This document shows positions 1 to 8,128 of a stretch of 64,000 nt of DNA, piece by piece. The position numbers and the translations under genes were made by a program. Numbering within the stretch: position 1 is the first letter of the stretch; each line of letters starts with the position of its first letter. The stretch comes from Gemmatimonadota bacterium (GTDB lineage Bacteria; Gemmatimonadota; Gemmatimonadetes; Gemmatimonadales; GWC2-71-9), in contig QHUK01000007.1 in assembly GCA_003222085.1 (NCBI GenBank), positions 1-64,000 on the forward strand, given 5' to 3'. The notes under the pieces were generated by a model. The model was given only the letters and a program-made list of their open reading frames with translations, was not told the DNA's origin and made no database searches.

Positions 1-685
1 TTGCTGCCAGCCAGCCGATGCCCGTGCCGAGCGCCGCCCCGCCGAGGACGTCCGTCGGGAAGTGCTTCCCGGCGGCAACGCGCAGGGCGGCCACGCCGAG
101 GGCCCCGACATAGAGCAGCGCGGCGTTGCGGCCCCGGTGCGGCAGGTGCTCGCGCTGCGCCATCACGACATAACTTGTCGCCGCCGCGAACGCGATCGAC
201 GCGTGCCCGGACGGGAAGGAACGCTGGCTGTTGGGATCGCCCGCCGCCGCCGCCGCGTCCGCCGTGTACAGCACGGGTCGCTTACGGCGCACCAGTACCT
301 TCATCCAGTCGGTGGCGGCGAGCGTCCAGGCGAGCGAGTTGGCGAACACGGCGACGTGCCCGCGGCGCTGCGCCGCGGTCGCGCCGTCGAGCGACGCGAT
401 CCCGGCGAACCCGACGGTGCCCACGAGGAGTGCCGTGCTCATGGTGCCCGCCGATCCTGAGAAGGTGTGGAGGGCGGAGCGGTCGATACCCGGGAGCGAC
501 TGCGGATCGCACGGGGCACAGGACGGAGCGACCTTCGGGAGCTTCGTGGCGTCGGGGATGAGCGCGGCGACTCCGGCCGCGGCGACCGACACCGCGTCTC
601 CCCAGCGCAGGCTGTACGGCGCCTGCCCGGCCGCCGATGGGCCGGAAACGACGAGGAAGACGATGGCAGCGGCCAGGCGACGCAT
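1..685 (-). CDS. PAP2-family (type 2 phosphatidic acid phosphatase) membrane protein, partial
   Basis: The gene runs off the left edge, so only its first 228 residues are visible. It starts MRRLAAAIVFLVVSG, a signal peptide or first membrane segment. The three PAP2 active-site motifs are present in order: KVLVRRKRP (KxxxxxxRP), SFPSGHAS (PSGH) and RVAAGKHFPTDVLGG (SRxxxxxHxxxD type). Family members hydrolyse or transfer phosphate on lipid phosphates at the outer face of the inner membrane. It is divergent from the sphingolipid operon that starts 146 bp away, so a role in lipid phosphate turnover fits, but the substrate cannot be read from the sequence. Confidence 0.85.
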   Translation of the reverse strand, partial: MRRLAAAIVFLVVSGPSAAGQAPYSLRWGDAVSVAAAGVAALIPDATKLPKVAPSCAPCDPQSLPGIDRSALHTFSGSAGTMSTALLVGTVGFAGIASLDGATAAQRRGHVAVFANSLAWTLAATDWMKVLVRRKRPVLYTADAAAAAGDPNSQRSFPSGHASIAFAAATSYVVMAQREHLPHRGRNAALLYVGALGVAALRVAAGKHFPTDVLGGAALGTGIGWLAA

Positions 686-831
686 GCGAACTCCACTCGA
701 AACGGGCGGCCTACAAGTTACGCGGTCGGGGCGAACCGCGCCCGGTGTCGCATCTCTCGTGGCCTTGCGGTTTTAGCCCCTCGCCGTTACGCTTGGGGCT
801 GAATTTTCCCGTCCATCGCCCTGGGGGCCCC
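686..831. promoter_or_regulatory. divergent intergenic region upstream of the sphingolipid operon
   Basis: This 146-bp gap must hold the promoters of the leftward PAP2 gene and the rightward sphingolipid operon. No convincing -35/-10 pair is readable. It contains an inverted repeat, AGCCCC (775-780) and GGGGCT (795-800), followed by GAATTTT. This could be a weak terminator or attenuator hairpin in the leader of the spt operon. The repeat is seen directly; the regulatory role is inferred. Confidence 0.35.
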
Positions 832-2040
832 GTGAGTACCGAGACCCTGCAGAACATCGCGTTATTCGAGAAGTGCAGGAGCTTCCTTCCCAAAGCGCGC
901 GAGGTGGAGGCGTCCGGGCTCCACGCCTGGTACAAGCCGATTTCCCGATCCGAAGACACGGTGGTCCTGATCGAGGGCAAAGAGCGGATCATGATGGGCT
1001 CCAACAACTATCTGGGGCTCACGCATCATCCGGAGGTCCTCGGCGCCGCGAAGGCGGCGCTGGATCGGTACGGCTCGGGCTGCACGGGGAGCCGCCTCTT
1101 GAACGGCACGCTCGATCTACACCAGCAGCTGGAAGCCGAGCTGGCGCAATTTTTCGGCAAGGAGGCCTGCCTCGTGTTTTCGACCGGCTACCAGGCAAAC
1201 CTGGGAATCGTGTCGGGACTGGTCGGCCGCGGGGACGTCGTCTTCCTGGACAAGCTGGACCACGCCTCGATCGTCGACGGCGCCAAGATGTCCTACGGCG
1301 AAACGGTGCGCTTCAACCACGGCGACCTGGGCCACCTCGAGCGGAAGCTGCAGGAGGTCCCGCCGGGCAGCGGCATCATGATCATCGTGGACGGCGTCTA
1401 CTCGATGGAGGGAGACGTCGCGGACGTGCCGAACCTGCTCAAGGTTGCGCAGAAGCACGGCGCTGCGCTCGCCATCGATGACGCCCACGCGGTGGGTGTG
1501 CTGGGCCCACGGGGCGACGGCACCGCCGCGCACTTCGGGTTGAGCGACGACGTGGACCTCATCGTAGGTACCTTCTCGAAGTCACTCGCGTCGATCGGCG
1601 GGTTCGTGGCGGGTCCGGAGGGCGTGATCGAGTTTCTCCGCTACAATGCACGGCCACTCATGTTCACGGCCGCCCTGCCGCCCTCTAACACGGCCGGCGT
1701 GCTCGCCGCATTGCACGTGATGCAGCGCGAGCCCGAACGCCGAGACTGTCTCTGGGTAAACGCTCGCCGCCTTCAGGAGGGTCTCCGCTCGATGGGGTTC
1801 GACATCGGCGCGACCGAGACGCCCATCGTCCCGTTCCTGATCGGGGAGTTCGAGAAAACACTGCTCTTCTGGCGCAAGCTGTTCGACGCCGGCGTGTTCA
1901 CCAATCCCGTCGTGCCGCCGGCGCTGCCGCCGTCGCGGTGCCGCCTGCGGACCAGCGTGATGGCGACGCACACGGCCGATCAAATCGACTACGCCCTGGA
2001 GACCTTCGGCAGGCTCGGAAAAGAGCTGGGGGTCATCTGA
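832..2040 (+). CDS. spt: serine palmitoyltransferase (alpha-oxoamine synthase family)
   Basis: This 402-aa PLP enzyme would condense L-serine with an acyl thioester to 3-ketosphinganine, the first step of sphingolipid synthesis. The fold-type I core is complete: NNYLGLTHHPEV near the N-terminus, the cofactor-stacking DDAHAVGVLG, and the Schiff-base lysine in TFSKSLASIGGF (Lys250). The GTG at 832 is chosen because the protein then has the usual family length and begins STETLQNIALFEKC; upstream in-frame codons run through the intergenic region. KBL and BioF enzymes share the fold, so sequence alone gives only the family. The following ceramide synthase-like and CerR-like genes make Spt the best call over BioF. 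Confidence 0.85.
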   Translation: MSTETLQNIALFEKCRSFLPKAREVEASGLHAWYKPISRSEDTVVLIEGKERIMMGSNNYLGLTHHPEVLGAAKAALDRYGSGCTGSRLLNGTLDLHQQLEAELAQFFGKEACLVFSTGYQANLGIVSGLVGRGDVVFLDKLDHASIVDGAKMSYGETVRFNHGDLGHLERKLQEVPPGSGIMIIVDGVYSMEGDVADVPNLLKVAQKHGAALAIDDAHAVGVLGPRGDGTAAHFGLSDDVDLIVGTFSKSLASIGGFVAGPEGVIEFLRYNARPLMFTAALPPSNTAGVLAALHVMQREPERRDCLWVNARRLQEGLRSMGFDIGATETPIVPFLIGEFEKTLLFWRKLFDAGVFTNPVVPPALPPSRCRLRTSVMATHTADQIDYALETFGRLGKELGVI

Positions 2041-2054
2041 GCACTCCGCAGATC

Positions 2055-3149
2055 GTGCCCGTGACCAACGGGCGCGGTCTGGAGCGGTTCATCGGCTTTC
2101 CTTACGACCTGCACCGCGGCGACCCACTGTGGGTGCCGCAGCTGCGGATGGACGTCCGGACCCTCCTCACGCCGGGCAAGAATCCCTTCTTCGAGCACGC
2201 CGAAGCGCAGTATTTCCTCGCCGTCCGGGACGGCCGCCCAGTCGGCCGCATCGCGGCCATCAAGAACGACGCCCATAACCGCGAGCATGGCGATCGGGTG
2301 GGATTCTATGGCTTTTTCGAGTGCGTGAACGAGCAGGCGGTGGCGAATGCCCTGTTCGACGCGGCCGCCCGGTGGCTCTCGGACAAGGACTTCCGGGTGA
2401 TGCGCGGACCGATGAACCCATCGGTCAATGACGATTGCGGGTTGCTGGTCGCGGGATTCGACACCCCTCCCACCATCATGATGCCGCACAACCCCCCATA
2501 CTATGTGGCCCTGCATCAGGGCTACGGCTTCACCAAAGCCAAGGATCTGATCGCGTTCGCGAGCCCGGAGGGCGACCCGCCCGAGCGCATCACGCGGGCC
2601 GTGAACGTCATCGCGCAGCGCAAGGGAATCACCCTGCGCCCGCTCAACATGAAGCGCTTCAAGGAAGAAGTGGAGCTGGTCAAGGCGCTGTACAACCAGG
2701 CATGGGAGCGGAACTGGGGGTTCGTTCCGCTGACCAATGCCGAAATCGACCACCTGGCGAAGCAGCTCAAGCCGATCGTGGTGCCCGACCTGGTGTGCTT
2801 CGCGGAGCGGAAGGGCCAGGTGATCGGATTCGCGGTCGCCCTGCCGGACTTCAACGTTGCCCTGAAGCACAATCCCTCCGGCCGGATCTGGGGCATCCCC
2901 AAGATTCTGTGGTACGCCCGGCGCATTCATCGTTGCCGCATACCGTTGTTGGGCACGCTGAAGGAGTACCGGGGGGCCGGCGTCGATGCGATGATGTACC
3001 ACTGGATCTGGACCAAGGGCGCGATCCACGGCTACCACTGGGGCGAGGGCGGGTGGATCCTCGAAGACAACGCCCCGATGGTCAACGCCGCGCTGCAGCT
3101 CAGCTTCCGCCCCTACAAGACGTACCGGGTCTACGACAAACCCCTGTGA
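2055..3149 (+). CDS. bcerS: bacterial ceramide synthase-like N-acyltransferase (GNAT fold)
   Basis: This is a 364-aa soluble protein of the acyl-CoA N-acyltransferase (GNAT) superfamily. The N-terminal part, with FLAVRDGRPVGRIAAIKN, and a second GNAT-like half, with VCFAERKGQVIGFAVALPD, suggest a double GNAT layout. Bacterial ceramide synthase of Caulobacter is an acyltransferase of this superfamily encoded near spt, and it N-acylates the 3-ketosphinganine product. Assignment here is by fold plus position: it lies 14 bp after spt and overlaps the CerR-like gene by 4 bp. The GTG at 2055 is the likely start; GTG at 2061 is an alternative. A different amine acceptor cannot be excluded. Confidence 0.7.
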   Translation: MPVTNGRGLERFIGFPYDLHRGDPLWVPQLRMDVRTLLTPGKNPFFEHAEAQYFLAVRDGRPVGRIAAIKNDAHNREHGDRVGFYGFFECVNEQAVANALFDAAARWLSDKDFRVMRGPMNPSVNDDCGLLVAGFDTPPTIMMPHNPPYYVALHQGYGFTKAKDLIAFASPEGDPPERITRAVNVIAQRKGITLRPLNMKRFKEEVELVKALYNQAWERNWGFVPLTNAEIDHLAKQLKPIVVPDLVCFAERKGQVIGFAVALPDFNVALKHNPSGRIWGIPKILWYARRIHRCRIPLLGTLKEYRGAGVDAMMYHWIWTKGAIHGYHWGEGGWILEDNAPMVNAALQLSFRPYKTYRVYDKPL

Positions 3150-4114
3150 GGGCATTCGTCACCGGCGGCACGGGGTTCGTCGGTGCGCATCTCGTGCGGG
3201 CGCTGCGCGCCCGGGGCGACACCGTGACCTGCCTGGTGCGAAGCACCACGAAGGCGCAGGCGCTCGGCTGGACCGACGTGCGTCTGATCCGGGGCGATCT
3301 GCACGATGCCCCGGCGCTGCGCGAGGGGTGCGCGGACGCCGAGGTGGTCTACCACGTGGCGGGCCGCATCAGCGCCCGCGATCTCGACGAATTCATGCGC
3401 GCCAACCGGGACGGCACGGCGAACGTGCTCGAGGCCGCGGCGCCGGTGTCGCTGCGACGCTTCGTGCTCGTCTCCTCGCTCGCGGCCGCGGGGCCGACCG
3501 TGCCCGGAAAGCCGATCGATGAGACCCGTCCTCCATCCCCCGTCACACCTTACGGGCAGAGCAAGCTCGCCGCCGAAGGACTCGTCCGGGCGATGGCCGG
3601 CTCGTGGACCATCGTGCGGCCGCCTACCGTGTATGGGGAGTGGGACCGGGAGGTCCTCAAAGTCTTCAAGCTGGCCCGCACGGGGTTGGCGCCGGTATTC
3701 GGTGATGGATCGCAGGAGCTGTCGGTCGTCTACGCCGGGGATCTCGCCGCGGCGCTCGTGGCGGCCGCCATCGCGCCGGCCGCGGCCAACCGGGTGTACT
3801 ACGCCGCGCATCCCGTGGTGATCACCAGCCGGGAGTTGGTCCGCGCAATCGGGCGGGCGGTGGGACGGGAGCCGCGCATCGTGCCGCTGCCCGGGCTCCT
3901 CGCCCGGGGCCTGCTCTGGACCATCGGTTCGATTGCGCATCTCGCCGGCCGGGCGACACTCTTGTCAGGCGATAAGGCGGCCGAATTCCTGGCGCCGGCC
4001 TGGACGTGCCGCGCCGATGCGTTGGCCCGCGACGCAGGGTGGCGGGCGGAAACCGATCTGGAAACGGGATTGCGGCGAACGGCAGCCTGGTATCGGAGGG
4101 AGGGGTGGCTGTGA
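3146..4114 (+). CDS. cerR: NAD(P)-dependent epimerase/reductase, CerR-like ceramide reductase
   Basis: This is a 322-aa extended short-chain dehydrogenase. It begins with the Rossmann glycine motif TGGTGFVG and carries the catalytic YGQSK (YxxxK) with an upstream serine in LVSSLAA. In bacterial sphingolipid synthesis a protein of this family (CerR) reduces the 3-keto group of the acylated intermediate. Its GTG start overlaps the stop of the acyltransferase gene (GTGA), and its own stop overlaps the start of the next gene in the same way, so the four genes are probably translated as one coupled unit. Without the context it would only be called an SDR-type sugar epimerase or dehydratase. Confidence 0.75.
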   Translation: MRAFVTGGTGFVGAHLVRALRARGDTVTCLVRSTTKAQALGWTDVRLIRGDLHDAPALREGCADAEVVYHVAGRISARDLDEFMRANRDGTANVLEAAAPVSLRRFVLVSSLAAAGPTVPGKPIDETRPPSPVTPYGQSKLAAEGLVRAMAGSWTIVRPPTVYGEWDREVLKVFKLARTGLAPVFGDGSQELSVVYAGDLAAALVAAAIAPAAANRVYYAAHPVVITSRELVRAIGRAVGREPRIVPLPGLLARGLLWTIGSIAHLAGRATLLSGDKAAEFLAPAWTCRADALARDAGWRAETDLETGLRRTAAWYRREGWL

Positions 4115-5043
4115 GTCTGCGCAGCGCCGTGGCGTCGTGGCGTCGTGGCGTCGTGGAACGCCTCACCGCCGTGGACGTCGTCACGCTGCTCTACGTCGCC
4201 GTCGCGACGGCCGCGGTCCTGGCGTTCTCCGGTCAGGACCACGCCAGCTGGGATCTGCTGCTCACCGCACACGCCCTGCTCGTGACGCTCGTGCTCGTCG
4301 CGCCGCTCGCCCGCCAGTCCGGGCCCGTGGGTCGGTTCCTGGGCGATTGGTACCCGATGCTCCTGCTCGGCGCGCTGTACGCGGAGGTCGGTGTGCTGAA
4401 CGTCGATCTCGGTTACCAGCACGACCAGGTCATTCAGCGGCTCGAGCTGTGGGTGTTCGGCTCCCAGGTGTCCTACCGCTGGATCCGCGAGATGCCGAAT
4501 CCCCTGCTCTCCTGGTTTCTACACGGCTGCTACCTCGCGTATTACGCCATTCTCTATGCGTCGCCGCTCGGTCTCTGGTTCAGCGGGCGGCCGGACGCGG
4601 CGCGACGCACGATCTTCGCCGTGATGGTGACCTTCTACCTCTGCTACGTGGTGTTCCTTTTCTTTCCCGTGGCGGGGCCGCGCTACACCTTCGAGCTGGC
4701 CCACAACGCGGCCACGTCCGTCTGGCCGGCGCGCGCCACCCAGTGGCTGCTCGACCTCGGTGACTCATGGGGCGCCGCCTTCCCCTCGTCGCACGTGGCG
4801 GCCGCCGTGGTCGCGGCACTGTGCGCCCTGCGCTACTGGCGGCCTCTCGGCCTGCTGCTCACGCCGTTGACGCTCGGACTGGTGCTGTCGGTGGTGTACG
4901 GCCAATTCCACTATGCGGTGGACGCCATGGCCGGACTGATCGTGGCATGCGCCGTGCTCGCGTCGCAGTACATCTACGCGTCGCAGCCCGCCGCCGTCAC
5001 AGCCCCGATGCCCGGACGCGAGCTCGAGACGGGACGCGCCTAG
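4111..5043 (+). CDS. PAP2/Aur1-type integral membrane phosphotransferase, candidate sphingolipid headgroup transferase
   Basis: This 310-aa protein has about seven or eight membrane segments. The PAP2 catalytic motifs are in the diverged form seen in inositol-phosphorylceramide synthase (Aur1) and related PAP2_3 proteins: [18 protein letters not shown] and [11 protein letters not shown] with the catalytic His and Asp. It is the fourth gene of the sphingolipid operon and starts inside the stop codon of the reductase gene (GTGA). Enzymes of this type move a phospho-alcohol headgroup from a glycerolipid to ceramide, or remove a lipid phosphate. Transfer to ceramide is inferred from context. The stop codon overlaps that of the convergent gene. 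An 8-bp tandem repeat sits just after the start codon. Confidence 0.75.
   Translation: MSLRSAVASWRRGVVERLTAVDVVTLLYVAVATAAVLAFSGQDHASWDLLLTAHALLVTLVLVAPLARQSGPVGRFLGDWYPMLLLGALYAEVGVLNVDLGYQHDQVIQRLELWVFGSQVSYRWIREMPNPLLSWFLHGCYLAYYAILYASPLGLWFSGRPDAARRTIFAVMVTFYLCYVVFLFFPVAGPRYTFELAHNAATSVWPARATQWLLDLGDSWGAAFPSSHVAAAVVAALCALRYWRPLGLLLTPLTLGLVLSVVYGQFHYAVDAMAGLIVACAVLASQYIYASQPAAVTAPMPGRELETGRA
4128..4156 (+). repeat. 8-bp tandem repeat, 3.6 copies, near the 5' end of the PAP2/Aur1-like gene
   Basis: The unit CGTGGCGT is repeated three times, followed by CGTGG. It begins 17 bases after the GTG start. Because the unit is not a multiple of three, gain or loss of one copy would shift the reading frame. 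The encoded residues ([11 protein letters not shown]) precede the first membrane segment. Confidence 0.85.
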
Positions 5044-5651
5044 CGGGTAATACTGCCGGCCGCACGTGAGGCGACCGTATCCAGGTCGCCCCCCAGCGCG
5101 TCCATCTTGAGCTGGAAGCGGCAGTCGATCACCAGCAGCCCGATCACGTAGGCCGCCAGATTCACGAAGAAGATCACGCTGAAGATCACCGGATACGGAA
5201 ACCACATCCCGAAGTACAGCGCGAACCGCTTGACCCCGGGGTCGAGCTTCGAGCGGTCGGCGATGCTCGTCATCAGCAGGATCGCGGCGAGCGCGATCGA
5301 CATCAGCTTCCACGAGACGAGGCCCGTCCACGCGAACCCGGCGAAAATGGCCGCCTCGGACAGGCGGTCGACCAGCGTGTCGAGCCGCCGCCCCGATTCG
5401 GACGCGAGGCCGTACGCGCGCGCGATTCCCCCGTCGATCCCGTCCAATACCTGGCCGAGCGCCATCAGGCCGAGCCCCCCCGCCCACCCCGGCCGGCCCG
5501 TCGCGACCGCGACGCCTGCCGCCACGCTCACCGCGAACGCCGCCCAGGTCACCTGCGCCGGCGACAGGCCGAGCGTCTCGTGGCACAGCCGCAGCACCGG
5601 CTGGATCGCGCGGTCGAAGATGCGTCCGATCGCGGGTGCGAAGTCAAACAC
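5040..5651 (-). CDS. CDP-alcohol phosphatidyltransferase family protein
   Basis: This 203-aa membrane protein has the family signature DGxxARx8Gx3Dx3D, seen as DGGIARAYG followed by [10 protein letters not shown] and preceded by the extra Asp in QVLDGID. The aspartates bind the divalent metals that position the CDP-alcohol. About six membrane segments follow the short N-terminal helix. Such enzymes swap CMP for an alcohol, for example inositol, serine or glycerol phosphate. It is the last gene of a long leftward run and overlaps the upstream gene by 8 bp. The substrate cannot be told from the sequence. The stop codon shares bases with the convergent gene in a CTAG. Confidence 0.85.
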   Translation of the reverse strand: MFDFAPAIGRIFDRAIQPVLRLCHETLGLSPAQVTWAAFAVSVAAGVAVATGRPGWAGGLGLMALGQVLDGIDGGIARAYGLASESGRRLDTLVDRLSEAAIFAGFAWTGLVSWKLMSIALAAILLMTSIADRSKLDPGVKRFALYFGMWFPYPVIFSVIFFVNLAAYVIGLLVIDCRFQLKMDALGGDLDTVASRAAGSITR

Positions 5652-6087
5652 GATGCCGCAACCAGTAGACGCCGACGTTGCCCGCGAGGAGCGCGAGGAA
5701 CAGGATCCCCTCTTTCGCCTTGTCTGGAATGCTCGTCAGCCAGCCGCGCGTGACCCACGGAGAGTACGGGTAGAACGGCATCTTCTCGAAGCGGATACTG
5801 TAATCCATGGCAACGTGAATCGCGAAGAACAGGATCGGCAGCGGCGTTCCGAGAAACACGCACAACGGCACGATCCAGAGCAGCGCCACCGGCTCCTGCA
5901 GCGAGGATCGCCAGTAGTAGCCGCGCTTGTCCCGGAGGCCGATCGCCCGCAGGTAGAGAGGGGCCTTGACCGCGTGGTCGATGTCGACGCCCATACCGAA
6001 CGCGTAGGCAAGGACCCTGTCCCGCCCCTCGAGGCCCATCGCCTGGACGCCCAGCGTGGTCGCGAGGAAGTGCGTGACGATCGTCAC
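5644..6087 (-). CDS. YdjM-like (DUF457-type) inner-membrane protein
   Basis: This 147-aa protein has three or four membrane segments, an early histidine in [12 protein letters not shown], and a metal-site-like [11 protein letters not shown], the pattern of the YdjM family of small membrane-bound putative metal-dependent hydrolases. It starts with GTG inside the stop of the flippase-like gene (GTGA). A second member of the same family opens this gene run at 15170-15628. No biochemical role is established that could be carried over with confidence; handling of a lipid intermediate is a guess from context. Confidence 0.65.
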   Translation of the reverse strand: MTIVTHFLATTLGVQAMGLEGRDRVLAYAFGMGVDIDHAVKAPLYLRAIGLRDKRGYYWRSSLQEPVALLWIVPLCVFLGTPLPILFFAIHVAMDYSIRFEKMPFYPYSPWVTRGWLTSIPDKAKEGILFLALLAGNVGVYWLRHRV

Positions 6088-7082
6088 GGTGCCGCGGCGC
6101 GCGCCTGAGCCCCGCGTCCCGAGAACCACACGAGGGCGAGCCCGCCCCCGATCCAGGCGAGATCCCGGAGGCGGCTCACGATGGCAGTATAAACGCCGAG
6201 GGCCGGGTCGAGCCCCAGCAGCTGGAACACGAGGTAGAGCGAGCCCTCCTTGGTCCCGACCTCGAACGGCACGACGAAGATCACGTTCTGGACGAGGGAG
6301 GTAAGGCCGCCGATGACGTAGGCCTGCGCGTAATCGATGGTCAGGCCGACGCCCAATGCGATCAAGAGGTACTCGATCATGAAGATCGAGCGGCTGAGAT
6401 ATTCCAGCGCCACCGCCTGCACGAACCGCCGGGGGTGCCGGTGATAGAGCGCGGTGATCTGCTCGTCCATTTGCGCCAGGGTGGCGCGTTTCGGCTCGAG
6501 GCGGCGCGCCACGCGATCGAGCAGCGGCAGCCGGTGCAGCAGGTCCAACAGCCCCTCGAGCCCTCCGCGACGGTGGCCCGTCACGAGGAGCACGACGAGC
6601 GCGGCCAGCACGACGAACGCGAGGGCCAGGAACGCGAGGATCGCGGGATGAGGCGGGAGCAGCAGGGCGCCGAGCACGACTGCCGTGAGGAAGCTGAGCA
6701 GCATGCCCAGCGTGTGCAGCATCTGGTAGAGGACGACGGAACCAGCCGCCCGCCGCAGGCCCAGCCACGGTGCGACCGCGGCGATCTTGAACGGCTCGCC
6801 GCCCACGTTGACCATGGGCGTGATGAAGTTGAGCGAGAAACCGGCGACGGTGATGGCGTACGCGCGCCAGAACGGCGGACGGCTCGCCTCGTCGGCCATG
6901 CTGAGCCACCACGCTCCCGCGTTGCAGGCGCACACGACGCCGTACAGCAGGACGATCGGCACGAACAGCCACCCGGTCCGCACGGTATCGGCGAGGAGCC
7001 GCGCCACCCCGATGCGTGTCACCAGGTACCCGAAGATCGCGGAGCCGCCGACGAACAGCAGCAGCTGCAGCTTGCGGCTCAC
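6084..7082 (-). CDS. lysylphosphatidylglycerol synthase TM-domain (UPF0104) flippase-like protein
   Basis: This 332-aa polytopic protein has about eight membrane segments and the family landmarks FITPMVNVGGEPFK and FEVGTKEGSLYLVF. The domain forms the flippase half of MprF and also occurs as stand-alone proteins thought to move lipid-linked molecules across the membrane. The GTG at 7082 is chosen because it overlaps the stop of the dehydrogenase gene (GTGA) and gives a start directly before the first membrane segment. Its place between lipid headgroup genes suggests it translocates the finished or precursor lipid. No synthase domain is attached. Confidence 0.75.
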   Translation of the reverse strand: MSRKLQLLLFVGGSAIFGYLVTRIGVARLLADTVRTGWLFVPIVLLYGVVCACNAGAWWLSMADEASRPPFWRAYAITVAGFSLNFITPMVNVGGEPFKIAAVAPWLGLRRAAGSVVLYQMLHTLGMLLSFLTAVVLGALLLPPHPAILAFLALAFVVLAALVVLLVTGHRRGGLEGLLDLLHRLPLLDRVARRLEPKRATLAQMDEQITALYHRHPRRFVQAVALEYLSRSIFMIEYLLIALGVGLTIDYAQAYVIGGLTSLVQNVIFVVPFEVGTKEGSLYLVFQLLGLDPALGVYTAIVSRLRDLAWIGGGLALVWFSGRGAQARAAAP

Positions 7083-8128
7083 GCGCCGTCCGGGATCGTG
7101 ACCGTGGCGCCGTTTCGGGCGGCGACGTACGCGTGCTCGACGACGGTCGCCACCCGCCGGATGTCTTCCAGAAAGGGTCGCGCCGCCGCGCCGGGGTCGT
7201 CGCGATCGAGCGCCGCCACGAACGCCTCGAACAAGCCCGCAAACCAGCGGTGATACGCGGTTTTCTCGAGCTCCGCCGAGCAATCGAGCCGCTCGACCGC
7301 GCCCGCCCGCTCGAGGCGCAGCTCGCCGCCCGACCATTCGATTGCGCCGGCGTCGCCGACGAAGCGGATACGATTCTCGCGCGCCCGCGCGGCCCACGTG
7401 AAGAACATGGTGACCAGCCGGCCGGGATATTCGAACCGCAACGCCGCCGTGTCCTCCACGTCGTAGGCGGCGTGCCGCAGGCGACCGGTCCAGGCGCTCA
7501 CGCTCGCCGGCATGCCGGCGATGTCGAGCAGCTGATACACGAGATGGGTGCCGTGATCCAGTAACACACCGCCCCGTCCGGCCGAGCTCGTGCCGCGCCA
7601 GGGGGTCCCCGCCGCCACCCGGCCGGGGTCAGCCGCGGTGCGATGGACCGAGAACTCGGCCAGGTGCCAGCGCCCGATGGCGCCGCCCGCGAGCCATTCC
7701 TTGATCTTCATCCAGACCGGGTTGTGGCGGTATTGATGGCACGGCATCACGATGCGCCCGCTGGCCCGGGCCGCGGCCGCGATCCGGTCCGCCTCGCCGC
7801 GCGTGAGCGCCACCGGCTTCTCGCACACCACGTGGTAGCCCTGCCCGAGTCCCCAGAGGGTGAGCTCGAGGTGCGAGGCGGTCGGCGTGCAGATGTCGAT
7901 GAAGTCGAGCGGAGCGAGGTCGCGGAGCTGTTCGCGCCGGCCGAGCAGCGGAATCGCCTCCACGCGGGGCACGTCGACCGCGCTGTCCACCAGCGCGACG
8001 ACCTCGACGCGGCCGCGGACGGCCGCCGCGTCGCGGAGCGCGGGGAGGTGCGACTGCCGCGCGATGCCGCCCGCCCCGATCACGGCACCGCGGTACCGCT
8101 TCCGCTCAGGTGATCCGGGCGTATGCAT
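7079..8128 (-). CDS. Gfo/Idh/MocA-family NAD(P)-dependent sugar/polyol dehydrogenase
   Basis: This 349-aa protein has an N-terminal Rossmann fold starting GAVIGAGGIARQSHLPAL and the hallmark CEKPVALT motif whose lysine is catalytic. An alpha/beta substrate domain with DHGTHLVYQLLD follows. Family members oxidise a ring or chain hydroxyl to a ketone, for example in inositol, glucose or UDP-sugar derivatives. Together with the class III aminotransferase two genes away it could convert a hydroxyl to an amine by oxidation then transamination. It overlaps the CDP-alcohol transferase gene by 23 bp and the flippase gene by 4 bp. The substrate is not readable. Confidence 0.8.
   Translation of the reverse strand: MHTPGSPERKRYRGAVIGAGGIARQSHLPALRDAAAVRGRVEVVALVDSAVDVPRVEAIPLLGRREQLRDLAPLDFIDICTPTASHLELTLWGLGQGYHVVCEKPVALTRGEADRIAAAARASGRIVMPCHQYRHNPVWMKIKEWLAGGAIGRWHLAEFSVHRTAADPGRVAAGTPWRGTSSAGRGGVLLDHGTHLVYQLLDIAGMPASVSAWTGRLRHAAYDVEDTAALRFEYPGRLVTMFFTWAARARENRIRFVGDAGAIEWSGGELRLERAGAVERLDCSAELEKTAYHRWFAGLFEAFVAALDRDDPGAAARPFLEDIRRVATVVEHAYVAARNGATVTIPDGA

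Noticed and set aside
832-2040. BioF (8-amino-7-oxononanoate synthase) as the primary call
   Set aside because: No biotin genes are near, while ceramide synthase-like and CerR-like genes follow immediately.
2435-3145. Long plus-strand open frame continuous with the CerR-like gene, overlapping the acyltransferase
   Set aside because: It is the shadow of the acyltransferase in another frame; the epimerase homology starts only at the GTG at 3146.
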